Shown piece by piece: positions 1-5,629 of a stretch of DNA of 8,229 bases. The notes beneath the pieces were generated by a model that searched no databases, was not told the origin of the DNA, and was given only the letters and a program-made list of their open reading frames with translations. The position numbers were made by a program, and so were the translations under genes. Position 1 is the stretch's first letter, and each line of letters begins with the position of its first letter. Source of the DNA: Thermoplasmata archaeon (lineage in GTDB: Archaea; Thermoplasmatota; Thermoplasmata; UBA10834); assembly GCA_013329135.1 (NCBI GenBank), contig DUKU01000002.1, forward strand, positions 1 through 8,229, written 5' to 3'.

Positions 1-63
1 GTCCACCATTTTGCTGGCTAACCTCGATTACTTGCGGCTTCTTGAAGGACAATCACACAGCAT

Positions 64-323
64 TCATAGACGCATTTCACGGATGTACAGCAACCCAAAG
101 AATGCGATGAATATGGCGATGACTACGAAGATCCCCTTCACACCCATAATGGTCGACACTCTAGCATTTGCCAGCTGGGCTGAAGTCTCCGTATTCGAAG
201 CTCGGATCTAGCGTGGCGGTGGTCCTCCATACATAAGATCATCCCAGGGATTGGGTAGCATTTACCGTTTGCATGGACATCCATCAACCCGAACATCACA
301 TCGTACTTTATAGGAGTGACCAC
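64..323 (-). pseudogene. remnant of small membrane protein, frames broken
   Basis: Read on the minus strand, the 3' part (147 down to the TGA at 66-64) encodes MGVKGIFVVIAIFIAFFGLL followed by YIREMRL, a clean single transmembrane helix with C/G-rich third positions. In the same frame an ATG at 261-259 opens 17 codons (starting MLPNPWDDLMYGG) that end at TAG 210-208. Coding-like text runs in other frames: from GTG 323 (reading YDVMFGLMDVHANGK) and between about 211 and 170 (LDPSFEYGDFSPAG). Single-base changes near AAA 261-263, C 211-212 and AAA 167-169 would join all pieces into one protein of about 87 residues ending in the helix. I infer a decayed or mis-sequenced C-terminal part of a membrane protein; family unknown. 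A short standalone membrane protein from ATG 147 is the alternative. Short frames can look coding by chance, so confidence is low. Confidence 0.3.
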
Positions 324-440
324 TGAAATTTCGCTGGGGTGAAGCTCTCACTAATTGAATCTCTTGGGAAAAGGCCATAGGCGAATAGAAGCCCTTAAGC
401 CATCCAGCGCTATTTGGAAATGAGTTGCGGGGAATTGGCA

Positions 441-1256
441 ATGAAGTGCCCGAAGTGCGGAAATGAGAATCCAGAACAAATCGAGTTCTGCGCCAAATGT
501 GGAGAAAAACTCCCGGACATGCAATCCATGAAGGGGATTGAGAAGACTCGGAGAGTCACAAGTCGATTCACAGTAATAGTAGCTATCGTTGTCATTGCCA
601 TCATACTCGGACCCCTGCTTGTATGCGTGTACTTCAATGCGGATTACTCATGGAGCGATTCAATCCGAGATAGTGACGGAGAGGGGGTTGCTGATTCCAC
701 GGATGTTTTCCCGGACGATCCTGCGGAATGGACTGACAACGACTCTGACGGTGTCGGAGACAACGAGGACCTCATTGACTACGGAAATGCGGTTGTCTGG
801 ATTTCCATCGACCTGTATATTGGAGATGGAACGGCCGATACGGGTGCGGATGAAGATGGCACACTTGGAGACCCTTACTTCATAATTCTGACATCCATCG
901 GGGAGGACTACCCTATATCGAACCCTATGTCAACATTCGACGAGATTGAGATTAGTGGAGTATTCTCAAACACTGAGAATGTCAGAGATCCTTTCAGCGT
1001 GATGGTAGACATCCCGGAGAACCAGGACCAATTCGTCTTTAGAATCTATGTCTACGATGATGATGGTATGTCAAACGAGATGATAGACTGCGTTGGCTCC
1101 TCTGACTTTTGCGAACATTACTTCGGGCAACCGTTCACCGAGTCATTTGTCAGCGACGGAAGCCTCGATAGCCTGGACGAGATAGATTGTCTGCTTGTCT
1201 ACTCAATCATTTTGGGGAGCGAGGAATACGGAGAATACGGAGAACCCTTTCTGTGA
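441..1256 (+). CDS. zinc-ribbon membrane protein with extracellular calcium-repeat and C2-like region
   Basis: The 271-residue product begins with a zinc ribbon (CPKC at 3-6, CAKC at 17-20), as in many archaeal zinc-ribbon membrane proteins. A basic stretch (KTRR, 35-38) precedes one transmembrane helix at about 43-65. Residues 77-110 carry an acidic thrombospondin-type-3-like calcium-binding segment (DSDGEGVAD, FPDDPAEW, DNDSDGVGDNED). Residues about 115-225 look like a beta-sandwich with DPYF and YVYDDDG elements that recall C2-type domains; this last point is inference. By the positive-inside rule the ribbon is cytoplasmic and the acidic part is outside. I chose ATG 441 because it starts directly at the ribbon; TTG 414 and ATG 420 are in-frame alternatives, and only a weak GGGGAA lies upstream. 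The partner is unknown. Third codon positions are less GC-rich than in the transport operon. The C-terminus (EEYGEYGEPFL) contains a short tandem duplication. Confidence 0.85.
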   Translation: MKCPKCGNENPEQIEFCAKCGEKLPDMQSMKGIEKTRRVTSRFTVIVAIVVIAIILGPLLVCVYFNADYSWSDSIRDSDGEGVADSTDVFPDDPAEWTDNDSDGVGDNEDLIDYGNAVVWISIDLYIGDGTADTGADEDGTLGDPYFIILTSIGEDYPISNPMSTFDEIEISGVFSNTENVRDPFSVMVDIPENQDQFVFRIYVYDDDGMSNEMIDCVGSSDFCEHYFGQPFTESFVSDGSLDSLDEIDCLLVYSIILGSEEYGEYGEPFL

Positions 1257-1486
1257 GGTTCGAAGGTTATTGGCGAGTCGAGGTCAACAAGATATTTTAT
1301 CTCATCACGGTCAGCGTTGAGCATCCTTGATATGGTGGCCTCGGGAATTTTCAGGTCCCAATTGAGCATGATTTCAAGCTGGATCTTCCTCCCGATAACC
1401 TCCGCCAGGTCAGCTGAGTCCATAGGCTCCCAATCTGTGAATGCCATCAAGAACTTTGCCTGCCGACTAGATAGGAATTGTCGCAA
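1199..1486 (-). CDS. hypothetical protein, possibly the C-terminal part of a broken gene
   Basis: A 95-residue frame runs from TTG 1486 to TAG 1201-1199. The central part is helix-rich and protein-like: RQAKFLMAFTDWEPMDSADL, then EVIGRKIQLEIMLNWDLKIP, then ATISRMLNADRDEIKYLVDL. Its codons (AGG, ATC, GAG, GAC, AAG) match those of sure genes in the window. The layout is faintly like a winged helix-turn-helix, but I do not recognise the family. There is no convincing ribosome binding site, and the only upstream in-frame block is the TAA at 1501-1499, beyond which the same frame stays coding-like. The last 19 or so residues are antisense to the end of the zinc-ribbon gene (58-base overlap) and include a repeat-derived SPYSPYSS. 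The original stop may therefore have been lost. It could be a small real gene, or the tail of the remnant at 1499-1836. Confidence 0.4.
   Translation of the reverse strand: MRQFLSSRQAKFLMAFTDWEPMDSADLAEVIGRKIQLEIMLNWDLKIPEATISRMLNADRDEIKYLVDLDSPITFEPHRKGSPYSPYSSLPKMIE
1224..1241 (+). repeat. two 9-base tandem units GAATACGGA
   Basis: Two perfect copies of GAATACGGA lie at 1224-1232 and 1233-1241, followed by a partial third (GAA). They fall in frame near the 3' end of the zinc-ribbon gene and give the EYGEYG tail. On the other strand they give SPYSPYSS in the tail of the antisense frame. Probably a replication-slippage duplication. Confidence 0.7.
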
Positions 1487-1498
1487 AGGCGAAAAGGT

Positions 1499-1836
1499 TT
1501 AGCTCCGGTCAATTCCGCGCTGATTGACGACTTCACCCAACTTACTGGCTAGGTCAAGTAGTGTTCCCCACACGGTCCAGCATTTCGATGTCTTGTCCGC
1601 AATCGATGGCCCTGTGATTGTCATCGACTCGTGTCATCTGCATGCTGAGAAGACATTCAAGTCGGCTGTAGGCCATGATGGACCACGAGGTCCCGCAGAA
1701 CCCCATGTCACATCCACGCCACTCAACCACTCCGCCCTCAACAGCTCATATTCAGATGTGTCCGCCTCAGGAATGAACGCGTGCGGGCACATGAGGGCAC
1801 CAACGCCCCCAGGGATTCTACAAATAACTTCTTCAT
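1499..1836 (-). pseudogene. frameshifted gene remnant, unknown family
   Basis: No single frame explains this stretch, but successive minus-strand pieces read like one protein. From ATG 1836 comes MKKLFVESLG. A second frame then gives ALMCPHAFIPEADTSEYELL and RAEWLSGVDVTWG. A third frame gives SRLECLLSMQMTRVDDNHRA and IDCGQDIEMLDRVG. The last piece reads TLLDLASKLGEVVNQRGIDR and stops at TAA 1501-1499. The three switches coincide with runs of G on this strand (1806-1810, 1701-1704, 1566-1569), where one-base changes would restore a product of about 112 residues. I see the frames and the runs; that they form one former gene is inference. The start lies only 33 bases from the divergent start at 1870. 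A competing open frame on the plus strand is Ser/Pro/His-rich and looks like a shadow. I do not recognise the family. Confidence 0.3.
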
Positions 1837-1858
1837 GGATGAGGACAATCCGAAGGAT

Positions 1859-1864
1859 GAGGTG
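1859..1864 (+). promoter_or_regulatory. ribosome binding site GAGGTG
   Basis: GAGGTG lies five bases before ATG 1870 and matches the archaeal anti-Shine-Dalgarno. It fixes the start of the small zinc-ribbon gene, even though the upstream frame reading MDEDNPKDEVLR overlaps this site. Confidence 0.7.
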
Positions 1865-1869
1865 CTTCG

Positions 1870-2097
1870 ATGCAGTGCCCGAAATGCGGTCAGGAGATGG
1901 AGCACGGTTTCATCGCCGCAGACCAGTGGTTCGTGAACGTCTTCACGCGGCTCGAATGGTATGGACACAAGCCCCGGGTAATGGCATACTCAGGCGATCC
2001 TCTGTCCAGGTTCGGACATCCTGCCGCAGTCCCCGCCGACAGGTGCAGGACCTGCAGGAAGGTCATATTCGAGTACGACACGGAGCGCTGGCTCTGA
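1870..2097 (+). CDS. small zinc-ribbon protein (DUF6487-like)
   Basis: The 75-residue product opens with MQCPKCGQEMEHGFIAADQW and ends in a second knuckle, DRCRTCRKVIFEYD. Cysteines at 3, 6, 59 and 62 form two CxxC pairs that should bind one zinc ion. The order (CPKCGxEMxxGF, an Arg/Trp-rich middle, then an A/P-x-RCxxC knuckle followed by hydrophobic residues and Y/D) resembles the short DUF6487-type zinc-ribbon proteins of bacteria and archaea, which have no assigned function. The match is from memory of the pattern and not from a search. It is soluble, with no signal peptide or membrane segment. ATG 1870 is supported by GAGGTG at 1859-1864. It shares its strand with the next zinc protein at 2258, but a 160-base gap makes a joint operon uncertain. 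Confidence 0.8.
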   Translation: MQCPKCGQEMEHGFIAADQWFVNVFTRLEWYGHKPRVMAYSGDPLSRFGHPAAVPADRCRTCRKVIFEYDTERWL

Positions 2098-2173
2098 CCC
2101 CGTGTCAGCCCAGGTCCAGTAAGGAATGAAGAGTGCACTTACACATGCCCCATAGAGGCGTGTTTGATGCGAC

Positions 2174-2185
2174 GATATGATATAG
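2174..2185 (+). promoter_or_regulatory. possible TATA box for the CxxC-x17-CxxC gene
   Basis: GATATGATATAG is the only clearly A/T-rich element in the 160-base gap before the GTG at 2258. A start of transcription about 25 bases downstream would leave a leader of roughly 50 bases that contains the AGGAGGT at 2243. The match is loose and no purine-rich BRE is evident. Confidence 0.25.
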
Positions 2186-2242
2186 TAGAACGCCCTGACC
2201 GGTATTGCCTTGAGCCGCGAGAACGCAGCCAAGGAGTTCAAC

Positions 2243-2249
2243 AGGAGGT
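2243..2249 (+). promoter_or_regulatory. ribosome binding site AGGAGGT
   Basis: AGGAGGT is followed by eight bases and then GTG 2258. This is the strongest ribosome binding site in the window and decides the GTG start. ATG 2250 touches the site directly and is too close to use it; its frame gives a non-protein-like product. Confidence 0.75.
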
Positions 2250-2257
2250 ATGCGTAA

Positions 2258-2431
2258 GTGGACAACCGACCACGCAGGTCAGACCGCGGATTTGGAGGGC
2301 CAAGAGAGATGCACTCCGCCAAGTGCTCTGACTGTGGTGCAGAGACACAGGTGCCGTTCAAGCCCACAGAGGGCCGGCCAGTGTACTGCAAAGAGTGTTA
2401 CCAGAAGCACAGGCCGCCAAGAAGGTACTAA
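2258..2431 (+). CDS. CxxC-x17-CxxC zinc-binding microprotein
   Basis: The 57-residue product starts at GTG with a basic, glycine-rich head (DNRPRRSDRGFGGPREMH). It then has CSDC at 23-26, exactly 17 residues (including VPFKPTEGRPVY), and CKEC at 44-47, and ends in KHRPPRRY. This is the pattern of the known CxxC-x17-CxxC domain (TIGR04272-type), common as tiny proteins in archaea and some bacteria. The four cysteines should bind zinc, and the basic ends suggest contact with nucleic acid, but no function is established. The head GFGGPREMH-x-A-x-C is usual for the family, which supports GTG 2258 over the inner ATG at 2309. AGGAGGT lies eight bases upstream. A TAA at 2255-2257 closes a 15-codon frame (TTG 2210) and directly precedes the GTG, so translational coupling is possible. 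Confidence 0.9.
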   Translation: MDNRPRRSDRGFGGPREMHSAKCSDCGAETQVPFKPTEGRPVYCKECYQKHRPPRRY

Positions 2432-2812
2432 ACCCTAGCGGTTCAAGGCCTTTGAGATGTGCTCTGTTAAGACACAAACCTAGTATGTAATTCCAGCCGA
2501 TTAATTTTTTCTTCATTACTGTCGTAGCGTGGGCCCTCTCGGCAAGAGGGGACTCTGACCGTTGGTCGTCCTTCCCTAATCAGGCGGCATGTCGCAGGAA
2601 GATCCGCGCGCGTGGATGTGAGCAGCTCTAGGGACCGGCCCTGCGTCGTCTGACCACGCACGTCCTTTACCTCCTCGGGCCATCGGGAATCAACTCAGGT
2701 GCCGAACAATCACGCCACAATTGGCATGTACCGGGGAACACTCTCGTGGTTCGCAGCGGGAAGGTGAGGAGACACGTCGATTCGAACGGGCATCACAGTA
2801 ATCCTGCCCTTG
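2432..2812. other. 381-base gene-free stretch with one hairpin
   Basis: No frame on either strand gives a protein-like product; the minus-strand frames here are Arg/Pro/Ser-rich and look like shadows. Visible structure is limited to the T-run at 2505-2510 and a perfect 6-base stem (CCCTCT 2534-2539 with AGAGGG 2545-2550, loop CGGCA). I checked by eye for tRNA arms and found none. The right end should contain the promoter of the GAF-like gene, but I see no good TATA box. AGGTGAGGAG at 2762-2771 is a good ribosome-binding-like site, though it is 41 bases from ATG 2813. Confidence 0.4.
2505..2510 (+). terminator. T-run, possible terminator for the zinc microprotein
   Basis: Six T bases within TTAATTTTTTCTTC lie about 75 bases after the stop at 2431. 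Archaeal RNA polymerases can end transcription at such U-tracts. No hairpin precedes it, so this is only suggestive. Confidence 0.3.
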
Positions 2813-3502
2813 ATGGTAGGGTTCATCGGGGTGAACCAGCGACCCACATCTAGTGTCAATCCTGATGAGATCGCGAGGAAGATGCGGCTCGACTACCTCT
2901 ACTCCCAGAAGGACCTCAACCAGAAGGCGCTGGACGGCGTCCAGACCCTGTTCGAGCACTTCCAACGGCGGGAGTTCGACCTCGATGCGTTCATGAACGA
3001 CGCCCTGAACCTGATCCGGAGACGGCTCTGGATAAGGGAGGTGACCGTCGCCCTGCTCGATCGGCAGGACAGACTCTTCAAGTACAAGTATCAGGCCGGT
3101 CTGAGGAAAGAGGCGTGGGACGCCCATTGCGGCATCACCTACAGGTCGGACGAGTACGTCAACCCCACTGTGTACAAAGCGAGGGAGATAAGCAAGTACA
3201 CCAGCCTCTTTCTGGCCGAAGACAACCCGTACGGGGAAGGCGAGGACGCAACCTTCAGCAGACCCATGATGCTTGAGTCGAGAAGGCTCTCAGTCGACGA
3301 CAGCATCGAGGGTGATTACTTCGACGTGTGGATATTCGGCAGGAACAAGGAGGTCGTGGGATGGCTGGAGTTCTCGGGAACGACCGCGGGGAAGCTACCG
3401 GACACGGTCGCGCTGAAGTGGATGGAACTGCTCTCGTCCGTGATGAGCGTGGCCCTCCTGATCTCAGAGTCGAAGGGGGCCAGGGTCCGAGGCGCCCCCT
3501 GA
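2813..3502 (+). CDS. GAF-like sensor-domain protein
   Basis: The 229-residue soluble protein has a helical lead-in (about 17-70, DEIARKMRLDYLYSQKDLNQ onward, partly coiled-coil-like). An alpha/beta domain at about 56-215 looks like a GAF fold. Supporting elements are an opening helix (DLDAFMNDALNLIRRRL), strand EVTVALLDRQD, strand FKYKYQAGL, then DYFDVWIFGR and EVVGWLEFSGT, and a closing helix near 197-217 (DTVALKWMELLSSVMSVALL). GAF domains bind small ligands or chromophores and usually regulate an attached output domain. Here no kinase, cyclase or DNA-binding domain is attached, so it may act through a partner. I chose ATG 2813; TTG 2810 and GTG 2831 are alternatives. None has a good ribosome binding site, and the frame is open back to TGA 2765. 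The gene converges on the transport operon, so shared regulation is not implied. Confidence 0.75.
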   Translation: MVGFIGVNQRPTSSVNPDEIARKMRLDYLYSQKDLNQKALDGVQTLFEHFQRREFDLDAFMNDALNLIRRRLWIREVTVALLDRQDRLFKYKYQAGLRKEAWDAHCGITYRSDEYVNPTVYKAREISKYTSLFLAEDNPYGEGEDATFSRPMMLESRRLSVDDSIEGDYFDVWIFGRNKEVVGWLEFSGTTAGKLPDTVALKWMELLSSVMSVALLISESKGARVRGAP

Positions 3503-3509
3503 CGCCACG

Positions 3510-3521
3510 GCCAGCTATGGC
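3510..3521. terminator. short hairpin between convergent genes
   Basis: GCCA-GCTA-TGGC forms a 4-base stem and 4-base loop in the 30-base gap between the stop of the GAF-like gene (3502) and that of the DppC-type gene (3533). It could serve both strands, but it is short and lacks a T-run. Confidence 0.2.
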
Positions 3522-3532
3522 AGACGCGCTCG

Positions 3533-4525
3533 CTATCTCTTCCTCAGCTTCGGGTTGTATATCTCGTCCATGGCATAGCCAATGAACGTGAACGCGAGCA
3601 CCAGGAACACGATGCACATGCCTGGAACGAGGATCCATAGGTAGAGCCCATTCAGGATGGCCTTGCCATCATCAGCGTCCTGCAACATGTTGCCCCATGT
3701 CACAACCTGGTTCGCCATCGGTCCAAGGCCGATGTAGCTGAGTGTGCTCTCGGACAGGATAGAGAGAGCAACGGTCAGGATCGAATTCGCGAACACGAGA
3801 GGGAACACGTTCGGGAAGATGTGCTTGCGGACGATGTAGTAGTCCCCGGCGCCTATCGCCCTGGCTCGCTCGATGAACGCCCGCTCCTTGAGAGAGAACA
3901 CCTGAGCCCGCACGATCCTGGCGGTACTTGACCACCCCGTGATGCCTATGACGAAAACGACCTTGCCTACGCTAGCGCCTCCAGGCAGGACCGCAGCGAA
4001 CACGATCATGAGCACAAGCCACGGAAGCACGAGGAACACATCTGTGATCCTCATCATGACCTCGTCCCTCCACCCGGCCCAGAAGCCGCTCAGAAGCCCG
4101 ACAGCCGTGCCCAGCCCCATCGACACGATGGTGGCCACGAGACCTATCTCGAGCGAGACCCTGCTGCCGTAGATGACCCTTGTCAGAATGTCATAGCCCC
4201 GGATGTCCGTTCCGAGCCAGTGCTCAGGGGACGGCGGAGTGACGAGCCGAGTCGTCGAGACCTGCTCGAATGGATCGTAGGCGTGGTCCCATCCACCGAT
4301 CACAGAGAGCATCCAGACTATCTGAGGGGCGAACACGGCCATGGCTAGGAAGAACGTCAGGATTCCCAGGCCCAGCATGCCCATCCAGTTCTTCCGGTAG
4401 ACGCGCCAGGTCTGTGTCACCTTCTTCTTGTAGAGTTTGAGCTTCTCAACGGTCGGCTCGGACATTCCGAACCTACCGTGCTCGACAGGCCCATGACTCT
4501 TGGATTCCACAGGTGTGCTCTTCAT
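3533..4525 (-). CDS. dppC: ABC peptide/nickel-type transporter permease, DppC family
   Basis: This is the second channel subunit of an oligopeptide-type importer, in the cell membrane. The 330-residue length is a little above the usual 290-310. A basic cytoplasmic tail of about 45 residues leads to a first helix (about 47-68, OppC_N type) and an external loop with the family motif EHWLGTDIRGYDILTR (101-116). The permease core follows, with further helices and the EAA loop ERARAIGAGDYYIVRKHIFP (219-238), where the ATPase docks. SESTLSYIGLG (258-268) and a tail GYAMDEIYNPKLRKR are also typical. ATG 4525 is preferred because GGAGTGAT (4537-4530) sits four bases before it. GTG 4534 would overlap the preceding stop as GTGA, but it lies inside that ribosome binding site. 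The stop of the DppB-type gene is five bases upstream of ATG 4525, so the pair is cotranslated. No ATPase gene follows. Confidence 0.95.
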   Translation of the reverse strand: MKSTPVESKSHGPVEHGRFGMSEPTVEKLKLYKKKVTQTWRVYRKNWMGMLGLGILTFFLAMAVFAPQIVWMLSVIGGWDHAYDPFEQVSTTRLVTPPSPEHWLGTDIRGYDILTRVIYGSRVSLEIGLVATIVSMGLGTAVGLLSGFWAGWRDEVMMRITDVFLVLPWLVLMIVFAAVLPGGASVGKVVFVIGITGWSSTARIVRAQVFSLKERAFIERARAIGAGDYYIVRKHIFPNVFPLVFANSILTVALSILSESTLSYIGLGPMANQVVTWGNMLQDADDGKAILNGLYLWILVPGMCIVFLVLAFTFIGYAMDEIYNPKLRKR

Positions 4526-4529
4526 GATG

Positions 4530-4537
4530 ATCACTCC
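4530..4537 (-). promoter_or_regulatory. ribosome binding site GGAGTGAT for dppC
   Basis: GGAGTGAT overlaps the stop codon of the DppB-type gene and lies four bases before ATG 4525. It decides ATG 4525 over GTG 4534 and ties translation of the two permeases together. Confidence 0.65.
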
Positions 4538-5514
4538 ATCTTGACCCTCGGGTCAAGGTACACCATCAGAAGGTCGGCCACCAAGTTCGCGGCGATGACG
4601 ACCACTGCTATGAGGAAGAATGCGGCCTGGAGTATCGGGTAGTCCTGTTTGAGCGTCGCCTCGATGGTCGCGTACCCGATACCAGGGTAGTTGAAGACGA
4701 CTTCAGTCTGGAACGCGCCACCCACGACGAACGCTAGGTCGATTGCGATTAGCGCGACCATTGGCAGCATGGCGTTGGGGACTGCGTGGTCCTTGAGGAC
4801 CCTGCCTTCGGACAGGCCCTTGGCCCTCGCCGTCGTGATGTACTCCTCCGTCATGACGTCTATGAGCGACCCTCGCATGATTATCGAGAAAGCAGCTATG
4901 CTGCCGACAGTGAGGCTGATGACCGGTAGGATCAAGTGCCGTAACAGGTCGACGAAGCAGCTCCAAGTCAACTCAAGCTGTTCTCCATATGTCAGGGCGC
5001 TGTCCGACGGGAGCCACTTGAGTCCCGTGGAGAACACGACGATGAGCATCAGGGCGAACCAGAATGTCGGCATCGCATAGAAGAACAACGAGAACGACAA
5101 CGACCCCGTGTCGAACAGGCTCCCGCGCTTCCAGGCAGATATGATGCCGATGAGCATGCCGATCACAACCATGAATATCGAAGACGTGCCCGTCAGTATG
5201 AGGGTATAGACCATCTTACTCATGACGTAATCCATCGCGGGAGTACCTGAATAGATGAAAGAATCGCCGAAGTCGAATTGAAGGGTCCTCGACATGTACG
5301 TGAAGAATTGGATGTGGAGGGGTTCATCCAGCCCGTACTTCTCGATTATCTTATCTTTGAACTCATCGGGTATCTCAGGGTTCTGGGGCACGATGAATTG
5401 GAGGGGATTCCCAGGCATCACTCTGAACAGGAAGAAGTTGAGGATCAGGACAAGAAATATGGTGATGAGAGAGTTGAATATCTTCCGAGTAAGGACCGTG
5501 CGCAAGTTCCGCAT
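4531..5514 (-). CDS. dppB: ABC peptide/nickel-type transporter permease, DppB family
   Basis: This is the first channel subunit of the importer. The 327-residue length fits the family (about 300-340). Order: a first helix at about 10-34 (IFNSLITIFLVLILNFFLF) followed by the hallmark RVMPGNP, and an external region with DEFKDKIIEKYGLDEPLHIQ and FDFGDSF. Four to five more helices follow, then the EAA loop EYITTARAKGLSEGRVLKDH plus AVPN (224-247) for ATPase docking, FNYPGIG (274-280) and the closing YLDPRVK. All of these motifs are usual in DppB/OppB/NikB proteins; the sequence alone does not tell peptide from nickel or sugar transport. ATG 5514 is chosen because GGTGA lies four bases upstream. 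ATG 5538 would add MHGWGGDR and has no ribosome binding site. A 112-base gap separates it from the binding-protein gene upstream. Confidence 0.95.
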   Translation of the reverse strand: MRNLRTVLTRKIFNSLITIFLVLILNFFLFRVMPGNPLQFIVPQNPEIPDEFKDKIIEKYGLDEPLHIQFFTYMSRTLQFDFGDSFIYSGTPAMDYVMSKMVYTLILTGTSSIFMVVIGMLIGIISAWKRGSLFDTGSLSFSLFFYAMPTFWFALMLIVVFSTGLKWLPSDSALTYGEQLELTWSCFVDLLRHLILPVISLTVGSIAAFSIIMRGSLIDVMTEEYITTARAKGLSEGRVLKDHAVPNAMLPMVALIAIDLAFVVGGAFQTEVVFNYPGIGYATIEATLKQDYPILQAAFFLIAVVVIAANLVADLLMVYLDPRVKME

Positions 5515-5518
5515 CCGG

Positions 5519-5523
5519 TCACC
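5519..5523 (-). promoter_or_regulatory. ribosome binding site GGTGA for dppB
   Basis: GGTGA on the minus strand lies four bases before ATG 5514 and favours this start over the in-frame ATG at 5538. Confidence 0.6.
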
Positions 5524-5545
5524 GCCCCATCCATGCATCGTCGGG

Positions 5546-5565
5546 TCTATACATCATGATATCAC
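5546..5565 (-). promoter_or_regulatory. possible internal promoter or operator between binding protein and permeases
   Basis: The minus strand reads GTGATATCATGATGTATAGA here, an A/T-rich patch containing the perfect palindrome TGATATCA (5557-5564) and a TATA-like TGTATAG. It lies 32-51 bases upstream of ATG 5514. It could give the permease genes their own promoter or hold a regulator site. Nothing more than the base pattern supports this. Confidence 0.2.
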
Positions 5566-5607
5566 ATTTTCGGAAAGTGAATCAAATGAAAGGGGTTTCT
5601 TCGGGTT

Positions 5608-5629
5608 TGAGCTCTCAGCACCTTGCTCA
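5608..5629 (-). other. imperfect stem-loop at the end of the binding-protein gene
   Basis: TGAGC (5608-5612) and GCTCA (5625-5629) are inverted copies around a 12-base loop, and the stop codon of the binding protein is part of one arm. Such a structure could shield the 3' end of the binding-protein mRNA, which is often made in excess over the permeases. The arms are only five bases, so this is weak. Confidence 0.2.

Noticed and set aside
208..210. TAG read as pyrrolysine
   Set aside because: No pyrrolysine genes are in the window, and a different frame gives better protein text directly after the TAG, so a frameshift explains it more simply.
1835..1870. MDEDNPKDEVLR reading on the plus strand just before ATG 1870
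   Set aside because: It looks like a natural N-terminus but is in a different frame from the zinc-ribbon gene, which has its own GAGGTG site. I kept ATG 1870.
1524..2129. Plus-strand open frame of 201 codons
   Set aside because: It is rich in Ser, Pro, His and Arg, has no recognisable domain, and overlaps in another frame the zinc-ribbon gene at 1870-2097, whose cysteine pairs and ribosome binding site are convincing. It looks like a shadow.
1990..2391. Minus-strand open frame of 133 codons
   Set aside because: It lies antisense to two convincing zinc-protein genes and its product has no protein-like pattern.
2431..2461. GGTTCAAGGCC at 2440-2450 recalls a tRNA T-loop
   Set aside because: The flanking bases do not pair into a T stem, and no D arm, anticodon arm or acceptor stem can be found around it.
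2690..3127. Minus-strand open frame of 145 codons
   Set aside because: It is antisense to the GAF-like gene, rich in Val/Glu/Pro from mirrored codons, and has no supporting signal.
3255..3638. Minus-strand open frame of 127 codons
   Set aside because: Arg/Ser/Pro-rich and antisense to both the GAF-like gene and out of frame with dppC; typical high-GC shadow.
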